Part shown: positions 1 to 8,682 of the stretch, one piece after another
Numbering within the stretch: position 1 is the first letter of the stretch
How the letters are laid out: each line of letters starts with the position of its first letter
Source: JACPVF01 sp964502095
Lineage (GTDB): Bacteria; Chloroflexota; Anaerolineae; Anaerolineales; Villigracilaceae
DNA length: 64,000 bases
NCBI GenBank assembly: GCA_964502095.1
Contig: CAZCUF010000008.1
Coordinates: 62,001-126,000, forward strand
Direction: 5' to 3'
Program-made: the position numbers and the translations under genes
The notes under the pieces: generated by a model
Databases searched by the model: none
Told to the model about the DNA's origin: nothing
The model's input: the letters and a program-made list of their open reading frames with translations, nothing else

Positions 1-50
1 TCCGGAACGATCAAACGTTAACTTTTATAACCCGAGTCTTCCGATTCAAA

Positions 51-86
51 TCAAAAGCGGCATCTAAAAAAGGATGCCGCTTTTGA
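51..86 (-). terminator. Hairpin terminator downstream of the FHA gene
   Basis: A perfect 14-bp inverted repeat (51-64 with 73-86) encloses an 8-nt loop, with T-rich sequence on the minus-strand 3' side. It lies 26 nt beyond the stop of the minus-strand FHA gene. A plus-strand gene ending left of the window could share it. Confidence 0.7.
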
Positions 87-112
87 TTATTCGCGAATCT
101 CAGAAATTGGAT

Positions 113-496
113 TCACAAAGGCGCGGTTTCTTTCAAGTCCGCACGCGAGGGCGCGTCTTTCTGACCGTAGATCAAAGTCACACCGGCCAGCGAAATCACA
201 TCACCGGGATAGAGGACCGTCTGTGAGGCGCGGTGCCCGTTGACCAGCGTCCCGCCCGAAGAGTTCAGATCGAAGATCACATAACTGCCATTGATGGCCC
301 GCAACTGCGCATGTTTACGCGAGACGCGCAAATCATCGATCACCAAGGTATTATCCAATTGGCGGCCAATGGAAATCACAGGTTTCACCAAAGGGAAAAC
401 TTTCACACCACCCAACAGAACAAACGCATCCTCGGGAACTTCAACAACGTCATCCCCCGAAACCCCTTGAAAATCAGACTCCAGATCATCGCCCAC
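113..496 (-). CDS. Small FHA-domain protein
   Basis: This 127-residue protein is essentially one forkhead-associated domain, a module that binds phosphothreonine peptides in signalling. Residues about 43-95 carry the family core: a GRQ strand, the SRKHA phosphopeptide-binding motif near residues 60-64, and a downstream NSSGGTLVNG segment. No kinase, secretion or membrane segment is attached, so it probably acts as a soluble adaptor for a Ser/Thr kinase encoded elsewhere. The start follows a GGAGGG-type ribosome-binding site. A TATAAT-like -10 sits at 541-546 on the minus strand, but no good -35 was seen. The partner is unknown. Confidence 0.85.
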   Translation of the reverse strand: MGDDLESDFQGVSGDDVVEVPEDAFVLLGGVKVFPLVKPVISIGRQLDNTLVIDDLRVSRKHAQLRAINGSYVIFDLNSSGGTLVNGHRASQTVLYPGDVISLAGVTLIYGQKDAPSRADLKETAPL

Positions 497-685
497 AGTC
501 CCTCCGCAATGAAACGAACTGCCGATTTCAGTCTTTCCTGATTATACTGTAATTTTAACTTCGATTACGCATATACCGGTCGAGCCTGCCTTCAGCACAT
601 TAGTCGTTCCCTTCTCTGGGAATGTGGATTAAAACTCAACCAGGAAGGGGTGGCGCATGGATGTTGATAACGTTCCCTCCTGGAT

Positions 686-1279
686 TCAATAGATGAATGG
701 AATGAAACGTTTGGTGGTTTTCATATATTCCCGGTACTGTTCTCCCAACGAGCCGAGCAACATTTGCTCTTCGACTTTTGCCCGATAGATGTATCCTGCC
801 AGGGCGATCAGCGGCGTGCTGAACAGGCACAGCCAGTTGGTGAAGGTCAACCCAAGTCCAAGCATGGTGATCAGCGAGCCTGTGTAGGATGGGTGGCGGA
901 TCCAGCGGTACGGTCCCTCGCGCGTGACTGTTTGATTCGGCTGGATCGCCAGGCGCACGCTAAAGTATTTTCCAAGCACGTCGATTGCATACCAGCGAAA
1001 GGCCATGCCGATCAGCATCAATGCGATGCCGAAGCCGAAAACCCAAATGGGATGCCAGAGTATCGTCGCGAATGTCTCCGCGCCTGCCAGTCGATAAGCC
1101 AGCAGGACGGCCGCCCCCAGGGAGATGCGAATCACCAGGCCCGAATGATGATCGTTGCTCACCGTGTTCGCGCCGACCCTGTGCGCGAATGTGTGGATCA
1201 TCTCAGTGGTGAACCAGATTATGAAGCTCCCATTAAGAATTAGCATGGCAATAAGATTAGTATAGATAAGGGGACGCAT
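686..1279 (-). CDS. Isoprenylcysteine carboxylmethyltransferase-family membrane protein
   Basis: This 197-residue protein has about four to five hydrophobic segments and the C-terminal signature of the ICMT/PEMT-like membrane methyltransferases: GPYRWIRHPSYTG near residues 127-139, then the conserved Glu and REY segment near the C-terminus. The RHP-Y motif is typical of S-adenosylmethionine binding in these enzymes. Bacterial members methylate small molecules or lipids and the substrate cannot be read from sequence. It appears to be a single-gene unit between the tRNA-Asn terminator and the FHA gene. Confidence 0.8.
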   Translation of the reverse strand: MRPLIYTNLIAMLILNGSFIIWFTTEMIHTFAHRVGANTVSNDHHSGLVIRISLGAAVLLAYRLAGAETFATILWHPIWVFGFGIALMLIGMAFRWYAIDVLGKYFSVRLAIQPNQTVTREGPYRWIRHPSYTGSLITMLGLGLTFTNWLCLFSTPLIALAGYIYRAKVEEQMLLGSLGEQYREYMKTTKRFIPFIY

Positions 1280-1410
1280 AAGCCGCTACAATTCCTCTGC
1301 AATAAAACGCCTGTTATTTCCAATATTTCCTATTCAGGTTAACTGAAGTTGCCTAACAGAAAGGCCAGTTTTTGACGAAGAGCGAGGCAGTTAACATAAC
1401 CGGGCATAAA

Positions 1411-1440
1411 ATAAAAACACCCTGCGTTGTGCAGGGTGTT
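1411..1440 (-). terminator. Rho-independent terminator of tRNA-Asn
   Basis: A perfect 10-bp stem (1416-1425 with 1431-1440) has a 5-nt loop. On the minus strand it is followed by TTTTATTTT. It lies 13 nt downstream of the tRNA-Asn 3' end. Confidence 0.85.
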
Positions 1441-1453
1441 GACCTTGCTCAGG

Positions 1454-1525
1454 CTCCTCGCCGAGGACTTGAACCTCGAACCTAGCGGTTAACAGCCGCC
1501 CGCTCTGCCATTGAGCTAGCGAGGA
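1454..1525 (-). tRNA. tRNA-Asn (anticodon GTT)
   Basis: The 72-nt minus-strand sequence folds as a cloverleaf. The acceptor stem TCCTCGC pairs with GCGAGGA, followed by discriminator G. The D arm contains AGCTCAATGGCAGAGC. The anticodon stem GGCGG/CCGCT flanks loop CTGTTAA, giving anticodon GTT. The T arm contains GGTTCAAGTCC. The 3' CCA is not encoded. It is flanked by its own consensus promoter and terminator, so it is an independent transcription unit. Confidence 0.95.
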
Positions 1526-1536
1526 AGGCGAGGGGC

Positions 1537-1565
1537 ATTATACGTATAAGGAGGGTTGATGTCAA
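1537..1565 (-). promoter_or_regulatory. Consensus sigma-70-type promoter of tRNA-Asn
   Basis: On the minus strand TTGACA (1565-1560) and TATAAT (1542-1537) are separated by exactly 17 nt. Both hexamers match the consensus perfectly. The predicted transcription start lies a few nucleotides before the tRNA 5' end. Confidence 0.9.
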
Positions 1566-1649
1566 GCCGAGGGATGCAAACCGCATTCCATGCTCGCCCT
1601 TCATATCAACAAAGCGAATAAATATTCGTTTTGTTCGCCCAGGCGAATC

Positions 1650-2645
1650 CTAATACTTGATCGCGCTCAAGTGATGCAGTTTATCGATACGATGCGTGGC
1701 TACGATCTGGCGCACGGTTCCGGTCAGGCCGCGCACCACCAGCGAATCTGTACGTGCTCCCTCGCCGAAGTAGCGCACGCCTTTCAACAGTTCGCCGTCT
1801 GTGATGCCGGTGGCGGCAAAGAACACATCTTCCGATGAAACCAGATCGTCCATCGTCAGAATCTTCTCGAAGTCATAGCCTGCTTCACGTCCGCGGCGCA
1901 GTTCATCCTCATCGCGCGCGAAGAGTTTGCCTTGAATCTCGCCGCCCATGGCGCGCAACGCGCAAGCCGCCAGCACACCTTCGGGTGTACCGCCAATGCC
2001 GAAGAGCACATCCACGCCGGAATCCGGCCAGGCCGTCATCAACGCGGCGGCCACATCTCCGTCCGGAATGATGCGGATGCGCGCGCCCGTTTTGCGGATC
2101 TCGGCAATCATATCGGTATGACGGTCGCGGTCAAGTATGATGGTCGTCACCGCGTCCACCGATTTATCCTTGGCTTTGGCAATGGCATGGATGTTTTCCG
2201 TGATCGAGGCTTCGATATTGATCTTGCCTTTCGCCTCCGGCCCGACCGCGATCTTGTTCATATACACAAAGGGGCCGGGATCGAACATCGTCCCATGCGG
2301 AGCCAGCGCCACGGTCGCGATGGAATTCGTGCGGCCAAAAGCCAGCGGGCGCGTGCCGTCGATTGGATCCACAGCCACATCCACTTGCGGACCACTGCCA
2401 TTCCCCACCTTCTCGCCGTTATATAACATCGGCGCTTTGTCCTTTTCGCCTTCACCGATAATGATGACACCGTCGATCAAAACACTACTGAGCACCAGCC
2501 GCATCGCCTCCACTGCGGCGCGGTCAGCCGCCACTTTATCGCCGCGGCCCATCCAACGCCCGGCGGCCAGCGCCGCGGCCTCCGTGACGCGTGCCAGATC
2601 GAGCGCCAAATTACGAGTGGGGGCAGTGACTTCATCGAAATCCAT
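1650..2645 (-). CDS. glpX: Fructose-1,6-bisphosphatase class II (GlpX)
   Basis: This 331-residue enzyme hydrolyses fructose 1,6-bisphosphate to fructose 6-phosphate in gluconeogenesis. Class II signatures are clear: the metal-site motif GEGEKDKAPML near residues 64-74, DPIDGTRP near 92-99, and GGTPEGVLAA near 218-227. Length is normal for GlpX. The start is preceded by AAGGAG at good spacing. It lies 50 nt after cdsA on the same strand and is probably the distal gene of the pyrH-frr-uppS-cdsA run. Confidence 0.95.
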   Translation of the reverse strand: MDFDEVTAPTRNLALDLARVTEAAALAAGRWMGRGDKVAADRAAVEAMRLVLSSVLIDGVIIIGEGEKDKAPMLYNGEKVGNGSGPQVDVAVDPIDGTRPLAFGRTNSIATVALAPHGTMFDPGPFVYMNKIAVGPEAKGKINIEASITENIHAIAKAKDKSVDAVTTIILDRDRHTDMIAEIRKTGARIRIIPDGDVAAALMTAWPDSGVDVLFGIGGTPEGVLAACALRAMGGEIQGKLFARDEDELRRGREAGYDFEKILTMDDLVSSEDVFFAATGITDGELLKGVRYFGEGARTDSLVVRGLTGTVRQIVATHRIDKLHHLSAIKY

Positions 2646-2695
2646 GGTATCTCCTTTTGGGTATGATGAGAAAGAACCGAAGGACGATCATTCGA

Positions 2696-3511
2696 TCACT
2701 TCAAGATAAACCATTGAATAAAATAATATCCGAGCGCCGCGGCCCAAATCCACGAGTCGATGCGGTCGAAGAAGCCGCCGTGGCCGGGAAATACATTGCT
2801 CGAATCTTTGAAGTGCGCCTGGCGTTTCAACATGCTCTCGCCCAAGTCGCCCAAGGGCGTCAGCAGTCCGATCAGTAATCCCAGAAGCGCGCCCTGCCAG
2901 ATGGTTATATTTTGATGGAATCCGCCGAAGGTTTTGTAGGCAAAGACGAAAAATATTCCGCTGATCACGCTGGTGAAAACGCCTGCCGCAAAACCTTCCC
3001 ACGTTTTCTTCGGGCTGAGGCGCGGGGACATCGGGTGTTTACCGTAAGCCGCGCCGATGGAATACGCGCCGGTATCCGCCAGCCAGACCGCAGGCAGTAC
3101 GATCATGAACCACCAGCCGCCCTCGGGCATATTCCGCAGGTCGATCAGATAAGCGCCGATCCAGCCGATATAAACCAGCCCGCCGACCGTCACGACGAAA
3201 TCGAGCGCGGCCTGGTTTCGTCCGCGCTCGAAGATGATCAAATGATAAGCCATGGCGGCCAGCACCAACAGGACAAAAATCGGCATGGCCGCCTGCGGCA
3301 GAAAGGCACGCGCCGCCAAAATTAAAAAAACCCCGCCAACGGTAAGAGCCTCACTGCCTTGATAATCCACTGCGCTGAACATGCCCACATATTCACTCGC
3401 CGCGCCGACCAGAAAGATGGATAGGATGACAAACAGAAATGGCCCCCCGAGAATCACGGCTGGCAGGCCAATCACCAGCAGTGCCAGAGCCGTAAGAGTC
3501 CGTTTAAGCAT
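2696..3511 (-). CDS. cdsA: Phosphatidate cytidylyltransferase (CdsA)
   Basis: CdsA is an integral membrane enzyme that makes CDP-diacylglycerol from phosphatidic acid and CTP, the precursor of bacterial phospholipids. The 271-residue product has about eight hydrophobic segments. It ends with the family signature: SMLKRQAHFKDSS, then FPGHGGFFDRID. I chose the ATG at 3509-3511, not the further upstream start of the open frame. It overlaps the uppS stop codon by a few bases, a typical coupled uppS-cdsA junction, and it places the first membrane helix at the N-terminus. Confidence 0.93.
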   Translation of the reverse strand: MLKRTLTALALLVIGLPAVILGGPFLFVILSIFLVGAASEYVGMFSAVDYQGSEALTVGGVFLILAARAFLPQAAMPIFVLLVLAAMAYHLIIFERGRNQAALDFVVTVGGLVYIGWIGAYLIDLRNMPEGGWWFMIVLPAVWLADTGAYSIGAAYGKHPMSPRLSPKKTWEGFAAGVFTSVISGIFFVFAYKTFGGFHQNITIWQGALLGLLIGLLTPLGDLGESMLKRQAHFKDSSNVFPGHGGFFDRIDSWIWAAALGYYFIQWFILK

Positions 3512-4244
3512 TGGACTCCTGCAATGCAGAAACCTTTCCATAACGGCGATCGCGCTGGGCATACGACTCCAACGCGCGCCGATATTCATCCTTGCTGAAA
3601 TCGGGCCAGTACGTGGGCGTGACGTACCATTCGGAATACGCGGCCTGCCAGATCAAAAAGTTACTCACGCGCAATTCGCCCGAGGTGCGAATGACGAGAT
3701 CGGGGTCCGGCACGCCCGCGGTGAAAAGGTAACGGCTGACCAACTCATCGTTCACGTCTTCGGGCGCGATGCCGTCTTTGATGATCTTCTCGATAGCGCA
3801 GACGATCTCATCGCGGCCGCCGTAATTCCAGGCGATATTCAAAATCAAGCGGTCATTGTTCTTCGTCAACTCGATCGCTTTCAGGACTTTGGCTTGAATC
3901 CTCGGGTCGAGGCGTTCCAGCCGCCCGATGTGACGCAACTGCACGCCCTCCTGATGAAGTTCCTTCAACTCGCGGTCGATCACATCCTGCAGGATGCCCA
4001 TCAGGCCCTGCACTTCCTCGGCGGGGCGTCCCCAGTTTTCCGTGGAAAAGGCATAGATCGTTAAATATTTGATGCCAAACTCAACCGTTGCCCGAATGAC
4101 GCGGCGCAGGTTTTCAGTGCCGGCTTTGTGACCGGCCACGCGCGGCAGGCCGCGTGAAAGAGCCCAACGCCCATTGCCGTCCATAATGATGGCAACGTGC
4201 CGGGGTATTTTCTCGGCGGGAATATTTAAAGGGGAATCGGCCAT
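3504..4244 (-). CDS. uppS: Isoprenyl (undecaprenyl) diphosphate synthase
   Basis: This 246-residue cis-prenyltransferase elongates farnesyl diphosphate with isopentenyl diphosphate to make the lipid carrier for cell-wall glycan assembly. The catalytic motif HVAIIMDGNGRWA lies near residues 16-28. The conserved RTSGELRVSNF and WQAAYSEWY segments lie near 190-212. It sits between frr and cdsA, the usual bacterial order, and overlaps cdsA. The isoprenoid precursors could come from the mevalonate genes 8-16 kb away in this window. Confidence 0.95.
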   Translation of the reverse strand: MADSPLNIPAEKIPRHVAIIMDGNGRWALSRGLPRVAGHKAGTENLRRVIRATVEFGIKYLTIYAFSTENWGRPAEEVQGLMGILQDVIDRELKELHQEGVQLRHIGRLERLDPRIQAKVLKAIELTKNNDRLILNIAWNYGGRDEIVCAIEKIIKDGIAPEDVNDELVSRYLFTAGVPDPDLVIRTSGELRVSNFLIWQAAYSEWYVTPTYWPDFSKDEYRRALESYAQRDRRYGKVSALQESNA

Positions 4245-4305
4245 GCTTATCGGATCAATTACAGTGTTCTTATACGGATAATGTAAATACCTGCGACAAC
4301 GAATC

Positions 4306-4875
4306 CTATACTTCCATGATCTCTTTTTCTTTGTTCTGTCCGTGTTTACTGATCTCTTCGATGAACTTGTCGGTGAGCTTTTGCAAGTCTTCTTCGCCGC
4401 GCTTCAGATCGTCTTCGGAGATCATTTTTTCTTTTTCGAAATCACGCAAATCGTTGTTCTGGTCGCGGCGGATGTTTCGCACCGCTACGCGTGCGTCCTC
4501 GAGGCGGGTATGCACGCGCTTGACCAACTCGCGGCGGCGTTCCTCGGTTAACGGAGGCAGGTTGAGGTGGATGACTTTCCCGTCGTTGTTGGGAGTCAGG
4601 CCCAGGTCCGAGGCTTGAATCGCCCGCTCGATATCCTTGATCGTGCCCGCGTCGAACGGTTTGATCATCAACGAGCGTCCCTCCGGCACGCTGATCGTGG
4701 CAAGTTGCATGAGAGGCGTGGAAACGCCATAATATTCCACCGGCAATTTGTCCACCAATGCCGGGGTGGCGCGTCCGGTCCGAATGGAAGCCAAATCGTC
4801 CGAAAGAACGTTGACGGCCCCTTGCATTCGAGTTTCGGCATCTTTCAAGATGTCTCTTACAACCTCGTTTGTCAC
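4306..4875 (-). CDS. frr: Ribosome recycling factor
   Basis: RRF splits post-termination ribosomes together with EF-G. The open frame extends 55 codons upstream, but the GTG at 4873-4875 gives 189 residues, the normal RRF length. It is preceded by a perfect AGGAGG at 5-nt spacing, so GTG is taken as the start. Typical features include the IRTGRATPALVDKLPVEYYG segment near residues 31-50 and the long helical C-terminal half with TEERRRELVK. It is a neighbour of pyrH, as in most bacteria. Confidence 0.95.
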   Translation of the reverse strand: MTNEVVRDILKDAETRMQGAVNVLSDDLASIRTGRATPALVDKLPVEYYGVSTPLMQLATISVPEGRSLMIKPFDAGTIKDIERAIQASDLGLTPNNDGKVIHLNLPPLTEERRRELVKRVHTRLEDARVAVRNIRRDQNNDLRDFEKEKMISEDDLKRGEEDLQKLTDKFIEEISKHGQNKEKEIMEV

Positions 4876-4993
4876 CTCAGCCTCCTGGGAAAATCTGTAT
4901 AACAAGGATACCTTAAAACATAAATTTCTGCTATGCCCATCGAACAAGACGATGGGATTTGCAGTGAAAAAGAGAGACTCTCCATTTTCGCGA

Positions 4994-5710
4994 TCAAGCG
5001 TGAACGAGCGTACCGGGCGATTCGCCCCGCAGAGCGCCAAGCAATGCCTGCGAATCCCACAGGTTGAGAACCATGATCGGCAGGTTATTTTCCATGCACA
5101 AAGTAATGGCGGTGCTGTCCATCACTTCAAGGCGGCGGTTGAGCACTTCGATATACGTCAATTCGTCGAATTTCTTCGCATCGGGAGATTTCTTCGGGTC
5201 GGCATCGTACACGCCATCCACTTTGGTGGCTTTGATCAGCACATCGGCATCCAATTCGGTGGCGCGCAAGGCCGCGGCTGTATCGGTGGAAAAATATGGA
5301 TTACCGGTTCCCGCGCTAAAGATGACCACGCGGCCTTTTTCCAGATGGCGAATGGCGCGGCGGCGGATATACGGTTCGGCCACTGCCCGCATTTCGATGG
5401 CCGATTGGACGCGGGTGTACACGCCCATGCGTTCCAGCGCATCCATCAAGACCAGGGCATTCATCACCGTGCCGAGCATGCCCATATAATCGGCGGTGGC
5501 GCGGTCCATGCCGCGGTCGAGGCCCTGTTTGCCGCGCCATAAATTGCCGGCTCCGATCACCGCGGCCACTTCCACGCCCATCTCACGGATTTGTTTGATA
5601 CGGCTGGCCACGGCTTCCGCCTCGGTAACATCAATGCCGTATCCAGAAGGTCCACTCAGCGATTCGCCGCCCAGCTTCAACAAGATACGTTTATATTTCA
5701 ACGTGCCCAT
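4994..5710 (-). CDS. pyrH: UMP kinase
   Basis: This 238-residue amino-acid-kinase-fold enzyme phosphorylates UMP to UDP in pyrimidine nucleotide synthesis. It shows LLKLGGESL near the N-terminus for phosphate binding, a GAGNLWRG loop near residues 53-60, the DRATADYMGML segment near 69-79 and the FSAGTGNPYFSTD motif near 131-143. The start follows AGGAGG. A terminator upstream (5751-5782) separates it from rpsB-tsf, so pyrH-frr probably has its own promoter or depends on readthrough. Confidence 0.95.
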   Translation of the reverse strand: MGTLKYKRILLKLGGESLSGPSGYGIDVTEAEAVASRIKQIREMGVEVAAVIGAGNLWRGKQGLDRGMDRATADYMGMLGTVMNALVLMDALERMGVYTRVQSAIEMRAVAEPYIRRRAIRHLEKGRVVIFSAGTGNPYFSTDTAAALRATELDADVLIKATKVDGVYDADPKKSPDAKKFDELTYIEVLNRRLEVMDSTAITLCMENNLPIMVLNLWDSQALLGALRGESPGTLVHA

Positions 5711-5750
5711 TTCGCGCCTCCTGTCCTTTTGCTCTTTTACTCGAATGTAT

Positions 5751-5782
5751 CATAAAAAAGACCAACCCGAAGGCTGGTCTTT
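5751..5782 (-). terminator. Terminator between tsf and pyrH
   Basis: An 11-bp stem with one mismatch (5757-5767 with 5772-5782) carries a 4-nt loop. On the minus strand it is followed by an uninterrupted run of T. It begins 4 nt after the tsf stop codon. Confidence 0.85.
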
Positions 5783-5786
5783 CTCT

Positions 5787-6392
5787 CTAACCGTTCAACT
5801 GTTCGCCCAACTCCCAGCGCTGGAAGCGGCGTACGACGATATTTTCGCCGGTGGAGGCTACGTTCTGCAAAATGAGCTTCTCAATGTTGATGCTTTCATC
5901 GCGGATGTAAGGCTGGCGCAGAAGCACGACCTCATCCTTGAATTTCTCGAGACGGCCCTCCACAATGCGATCCCAAACCTTCTCCGCTTTGCCTTCTTCC
6001 TTGGCGCGCGCCCGCGCGATCTCGGCTTCATGCTCGAGCACCTGAGCGGGAATTTCCTCCGCCTTGATGTAGTGCGGCGCGGCCGCCGCAATATGCAGTG
6101 CAATCTCATGCGCCAAAGTACGGAAAGTCTCGGAGCGCGCCACAAAATCGGTCTCACAATTGACTTCCACCATCACACCCACGCGTCCCCCGCCGTGCGA
6201 ATACAATTCCACGGCCCCTTCGAACACGTCGCGGTCCGCGCGTTTGGCCGCCGTGGACAGGCCCTTCTCGCGCAGAAAATCCACAGCTTTTTGAAAATCT
6301 CCGTTGGCTTCGGTCAACGCTTTGCGGCAATCCAAAACACCTGCACCCGTGGCGGCGCGTAATTCCTTGATCATCTCGGTCGTAATTTCCAT
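5787..6392 (-). CDS. tsf: Elongation factor Ts (short form)
   Basis: EF-Ts recharges EF-Tu by releasing GDP. The 201-residue product has the N-terminal UBA-like segment with IKELRAATGAGVLDCRKAL and the core motif VEVNCETDFVARSE near residues 78-91. It is the short type, about 200 residues as in Thermus, lacking much of the second core domain of the roughly 283-residue E. coli protein. It lies 18 nt after rpsB and is followed at once by a terminator. Confidence 0.95.
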   Translation of the reverse strand: MEITTEMIKELRAATGAGVLDCRKALTEANGDFQKAVDFLREKGLSTAAKRADRDVFEGAVELYSHGGGRVGVMVEVNCETDFVARSETFRTLAHEIALHIAAAAPHYIKAEEIPAQVLEHEAEIARARAKEEGKAEKVWDRIVEGRLEKFKDEVVLLRQPYIRDESINIEKLILQNVASTGENIVVRRFQRWELGEQLNG

Positions 6393-6410
6393 CTCATTCC
6401 TCTTTAAAAA

Positions 6411-7349
6411 CTATGCTTCACTCGCCGCGCTCTCATCGCCGGTCTTTTCCGCCTGCGGATTCTCTTCCTTCACTTCGGCAGGAGCTTCCTCTTCCGCGGG
6501 TTTCCGGCTGACATTCAACTTTGCGAGAGTTGCCTCGCCCAGCAGGTCTTCTTCGTTGACATTCTCATCCTGTTCAACCGCTTCGCGCACTGCCTTGCGG
6601 GCTGGGCGCGCTTTGGCGTCGGCTTCGAGTTCGGCCGCGGCAGGTTCTTCAGGTTCTTCATCTTTGCGCAAAGCCTTGCCTTCCAAGACCGCATCCGCAA
6701 CTTTCGCCACCAACAACTTGATGGCGCGGATGGCGTCGTCATTGGAGGGGATCACATGATCCACGCCCTGCGGGTTGCAGTTCGTATCCACCAACGCCAC
6801 GATCGGGATATTGAGCAGATTCGCCTCATGCACCGCCGCGTCCTCGCGGCAAACATCCACGATGAACAACTGGTCGGGCAAGCGTTTCATCTTGCGCACA
6901 CCGGAAAGACGCGTCTCGAGGCGGTCGATCTCGCGCTGGATCAACAAACCTTCCTTCTTGGTCAGGTTATTGATGTCGCCGCCGTCACGTAACTGTTCCA
7001 GCCGTTCAAGCTCCTGAATGCGCTGATACATCGTAGCCCAGTTGGTGAGCATACCGCCCAGCCAGCGCTCGGTGACATACGGCATTCCACAGCGCTGTGC
7101 TTCTTCCGCAACGGTCTCCTGGGCCTGACGCTTGGTACCGACAAACAAAATAGTACCGCCGTTGGCGGCCGAGTCACGAATCACGTTATAAGCCTGGGTC
7201 AGCAATTTGACGGTTTGCTGAAGGTCAATGATATGAATGCCGTTACGTTCCGTGAAGATGTACGGCTTCATGCGCGGGTCCCACTTGTTGGTGCGGTGGC
7301 CGAAATGCACACCACTCTCAAGCAGGGCCTTCATAGAAATAATGGCCAT
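6411..7349 (-). CDS. rpsB: 30S ribosomal protein S2 with acidic C-terminal extension
   Basis: The first roughly 230 residues are a standard S2: LLESGVHFGHRTNKWDPRM near residues 9-27 and the conserved VALVDTNCNP segment near 184-193. Residues about 231-312 form a low-complexity tail rich in Glu, Ala, Lys and Pro that ordinary S2 lacks and that is probably disordered. A strong AGGAGG lies upstream. It is the first gene of the rpsB-tsf operon, preceded by a long leader. Confidence 0.95.
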   Translation of the reverse strand: MAIISMKALLESGVHFGHRTNKWDPRMKPYIFTERNGIHIIDLQQTVKLLTQAYNVIRDSAANGGTILFVGTKRQAQETVAEEAQRCGMPYVTERWLGGMLTNWATMYQRIQELERLEQLRDGGDINNLTKKEGLLIQREIDRLETRLSGVRKMKRLPDQLFIVDVCREDAAVHEANLLNIPIVALVDTNCNPQGVDHVIPSNDDAIRAIKLLVAKVADAVLEGKALRKDEEPEEPAAAELEADAKARPARKAVREAVEQDENVNEEDLLGEATLAKLNVSRKPAEEEAPAEVKEENPQAEKTGDESAASEA

Positions 7350-7508
7350 AAGGGAAAACCTCCTTGCGTTTGGCCTCCGCTTGCTTCCTCCCTGCCAGCG
7401 ATGACGCTATGCGCCACACGCACTGGCAAGTCCGCAAGCGTGCGTATTTGGGCATACATTGCCTGCCCGGGCAAAATGGCCTCCTTTTCGGAAGCGGGGG
7501 CGATTATA
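7350..7508 (-). promoter_or_regulatory. rpsB promoter -10 and about 150-nt leader
   Basis: A perfect TATAAT (7508-7503, minus strand) overlaps the last codons of the upstream acyltransferase gene. The -35 is weak. If it is used, transcription starts near 7497 and leaves a leader of about 148 nt before rpsB. That leader holds a GCCAG/CTGGC-closed hairpin. Such leaders often carry autoregulatory ribosomal-protein sites, but I cannot match it to a known class. Confidence 0.45.
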
Positions 7509-8628
7509 TCACAGCTTTTTGGGAGCGAAGCGCGAACCAGCGGTCTTTTAGATTCGTGAGCGGCCGCTCGAATCCATGATAGCTCAACGCGGCGACCAGG
7601 ACCGTCAACGGCAGGGCTGTCAACGCAATGAGAAGGTTTGAGGCATCCGGTAAAATGAACGCGCCCGTCAGCCATAACAGGCTATAGTGATAAACGTACA
7701 GGCCGTAGGAAATCTTTCCCAGATAGCTCAACACAGGCCATTCAAGGAAACGCGTGAACCAGCCTTCCTTTGCCACTCCGTAGATCAACAGCATGAACAG
7801 GTAGTTGAGCGCCGAATATCCCCAAACCTGCCTGAACGCATAAGGCAACAGAATCGGCAGTCCGAAACCGTAATCGGGATTCCATTGACCGGTTGCCAGG
7901 AAATCAGTCAACATCCCGGCAAGCGGCAGGGCGGCCAGCAATATCAGAAATTGCGCCTTCGCGCGCGGGAGATTCGGGAGCAAATTTAATAACGCGCCCA
8001 TCGCAAACGCATCGAGGTGGGAAAATGGCAGGGCATACACCGCCACATCCGGATTTTGCTGTAAAAGATGAATGGTCGTATGCTGGTAAAAAAGCAAAGC
8101 AATCAATCGAAACAACGGAGCCAGCCCCACCGCGATCCAAAATGCTTGTTTCAAATATTTCTTGGGCGTCAGGAAGACGACAAACGGCCAGACGAGATAA
8201 AACTGTTCCTCCACAGCCAGCGACCACAAATGCGTTAGAAAGCTGGAGGCAATTTCATATTTATTGGTCGCCATCATGAAGTCATACACATAATACAACG
8301 CATAAGGGAATTGTTGTTGAAAGATTTGCGTGAAGGTCCGCCGTACGTGATTCTCCATCATGGCCGTCACAATCAGCCAGACCAAAAAAAGGTACAGATA
8401 ATATAACGGGACGATTCTCAAAACACGACGGCCGTAGAATTTGAGCAAATACGCTCCCACCGGAAGGGCTTCCTTCATTTTAAACAAAATACCCGTAATC
8501 AAAAAGCCGGAAAGAACAAAAAACAACTGCACCCCCACCCAGCCGAAGTATCCGAAATGTGCGTGATAAATGAAGACCAGCAGGAAAGCGATCGCGCGCA
8601 GGCCATCCAACCCTTTGATTCGCGTCAT
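7504..8628 (-). CDS. Acyltransferase 3 family membrane protein (OafA/YrhL-like)
   Basis: This 374-residue protein has about ten hydrophobic segments. The family's N-terminal signature is present: LDGLRAIAFLLVFIYHAHFG near residues 7-26 with its catalytic-type histidine, then FFVLSGFLITGILF near 36-49. Relatives transfer acetyl or other acyl groups to sugars of surface polysaccharides or antibiotics at the cytoplasmic membrane. The acceptor here is unknown. A TATAAT box only 7 nt before the ATG (8636-8641) suggests a leaderless transcript. It lies between dnaA and rpsB. Confidence 0.88.
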   Translation of the reverse strand: MTRIKGLDGLRAIAFLLVFIYHAHFGYFGWVGVQLFFVLSGFLITGILFKMKEALPVGAYLLKFYGRRVLRIVPLYYLYLFLVWLIVTAMMENHVRRTFTQIFQQQFPYALYYVYDFMMATNKYEIASSFLTHLWSLAVEEQFYLVWPFVVFLTPKKYLKQAFWIAVGLAPLFRLIALLFYQHTTIHLLQQNPDVAVYALPFSHLDAFAMGALLNLLPNLPRAKAQFLILLAALPLAGMLTDFLATGQWNPDYGFGLPILLPYAFRQVWGYSALNYLFMLLIYGVAKEGWFTRFLEWPVLSYLGKISYGLYVYHYSLLWLTGAFILPDASNLLIALTALPLTVLVAALSYHGFERPLTNLKDRWFALRSQKAVI

Positions 8629-8635
8629 AGCGGGA

Positions 8636-8641
8636 ATTATA
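8636..8641 (-). promoter_or_regulatory. -10 box for leaderless acyltransferase mRNA
   Basis: TATAAT on the minus strand lies 7 nt upstream of the ATG, and no ribosome-binding site fits between them. The -35 position falls inside the dnaA terminator and is not consensus. Confidence 0.4.
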
Positions 8642-8652
8642 GCCGTTAAGCT

Positions 8653-8677
8653 AAAAATGCCCCCAAATTTGGGGGCA
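8653..8677 (-). terminator. dnaA terminator
   Basis: A 20-bp perfect palindrome (8658-8677) built on GCCCCC/GGGGGC is followed on the minus strand by TTTTT. It starts 6 nt past the dnaA stop codon. Confidence 0.85.
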
Positions 8678-8682
8678 GGAGT

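Noticed and set aside
4876..5040. 55-codon N-terminal extension of ribosome recycling factor
   Set aside because: RRF is normally about 185 residues, and the GTG at 4873-4875 has a perfect AGGAGG site.
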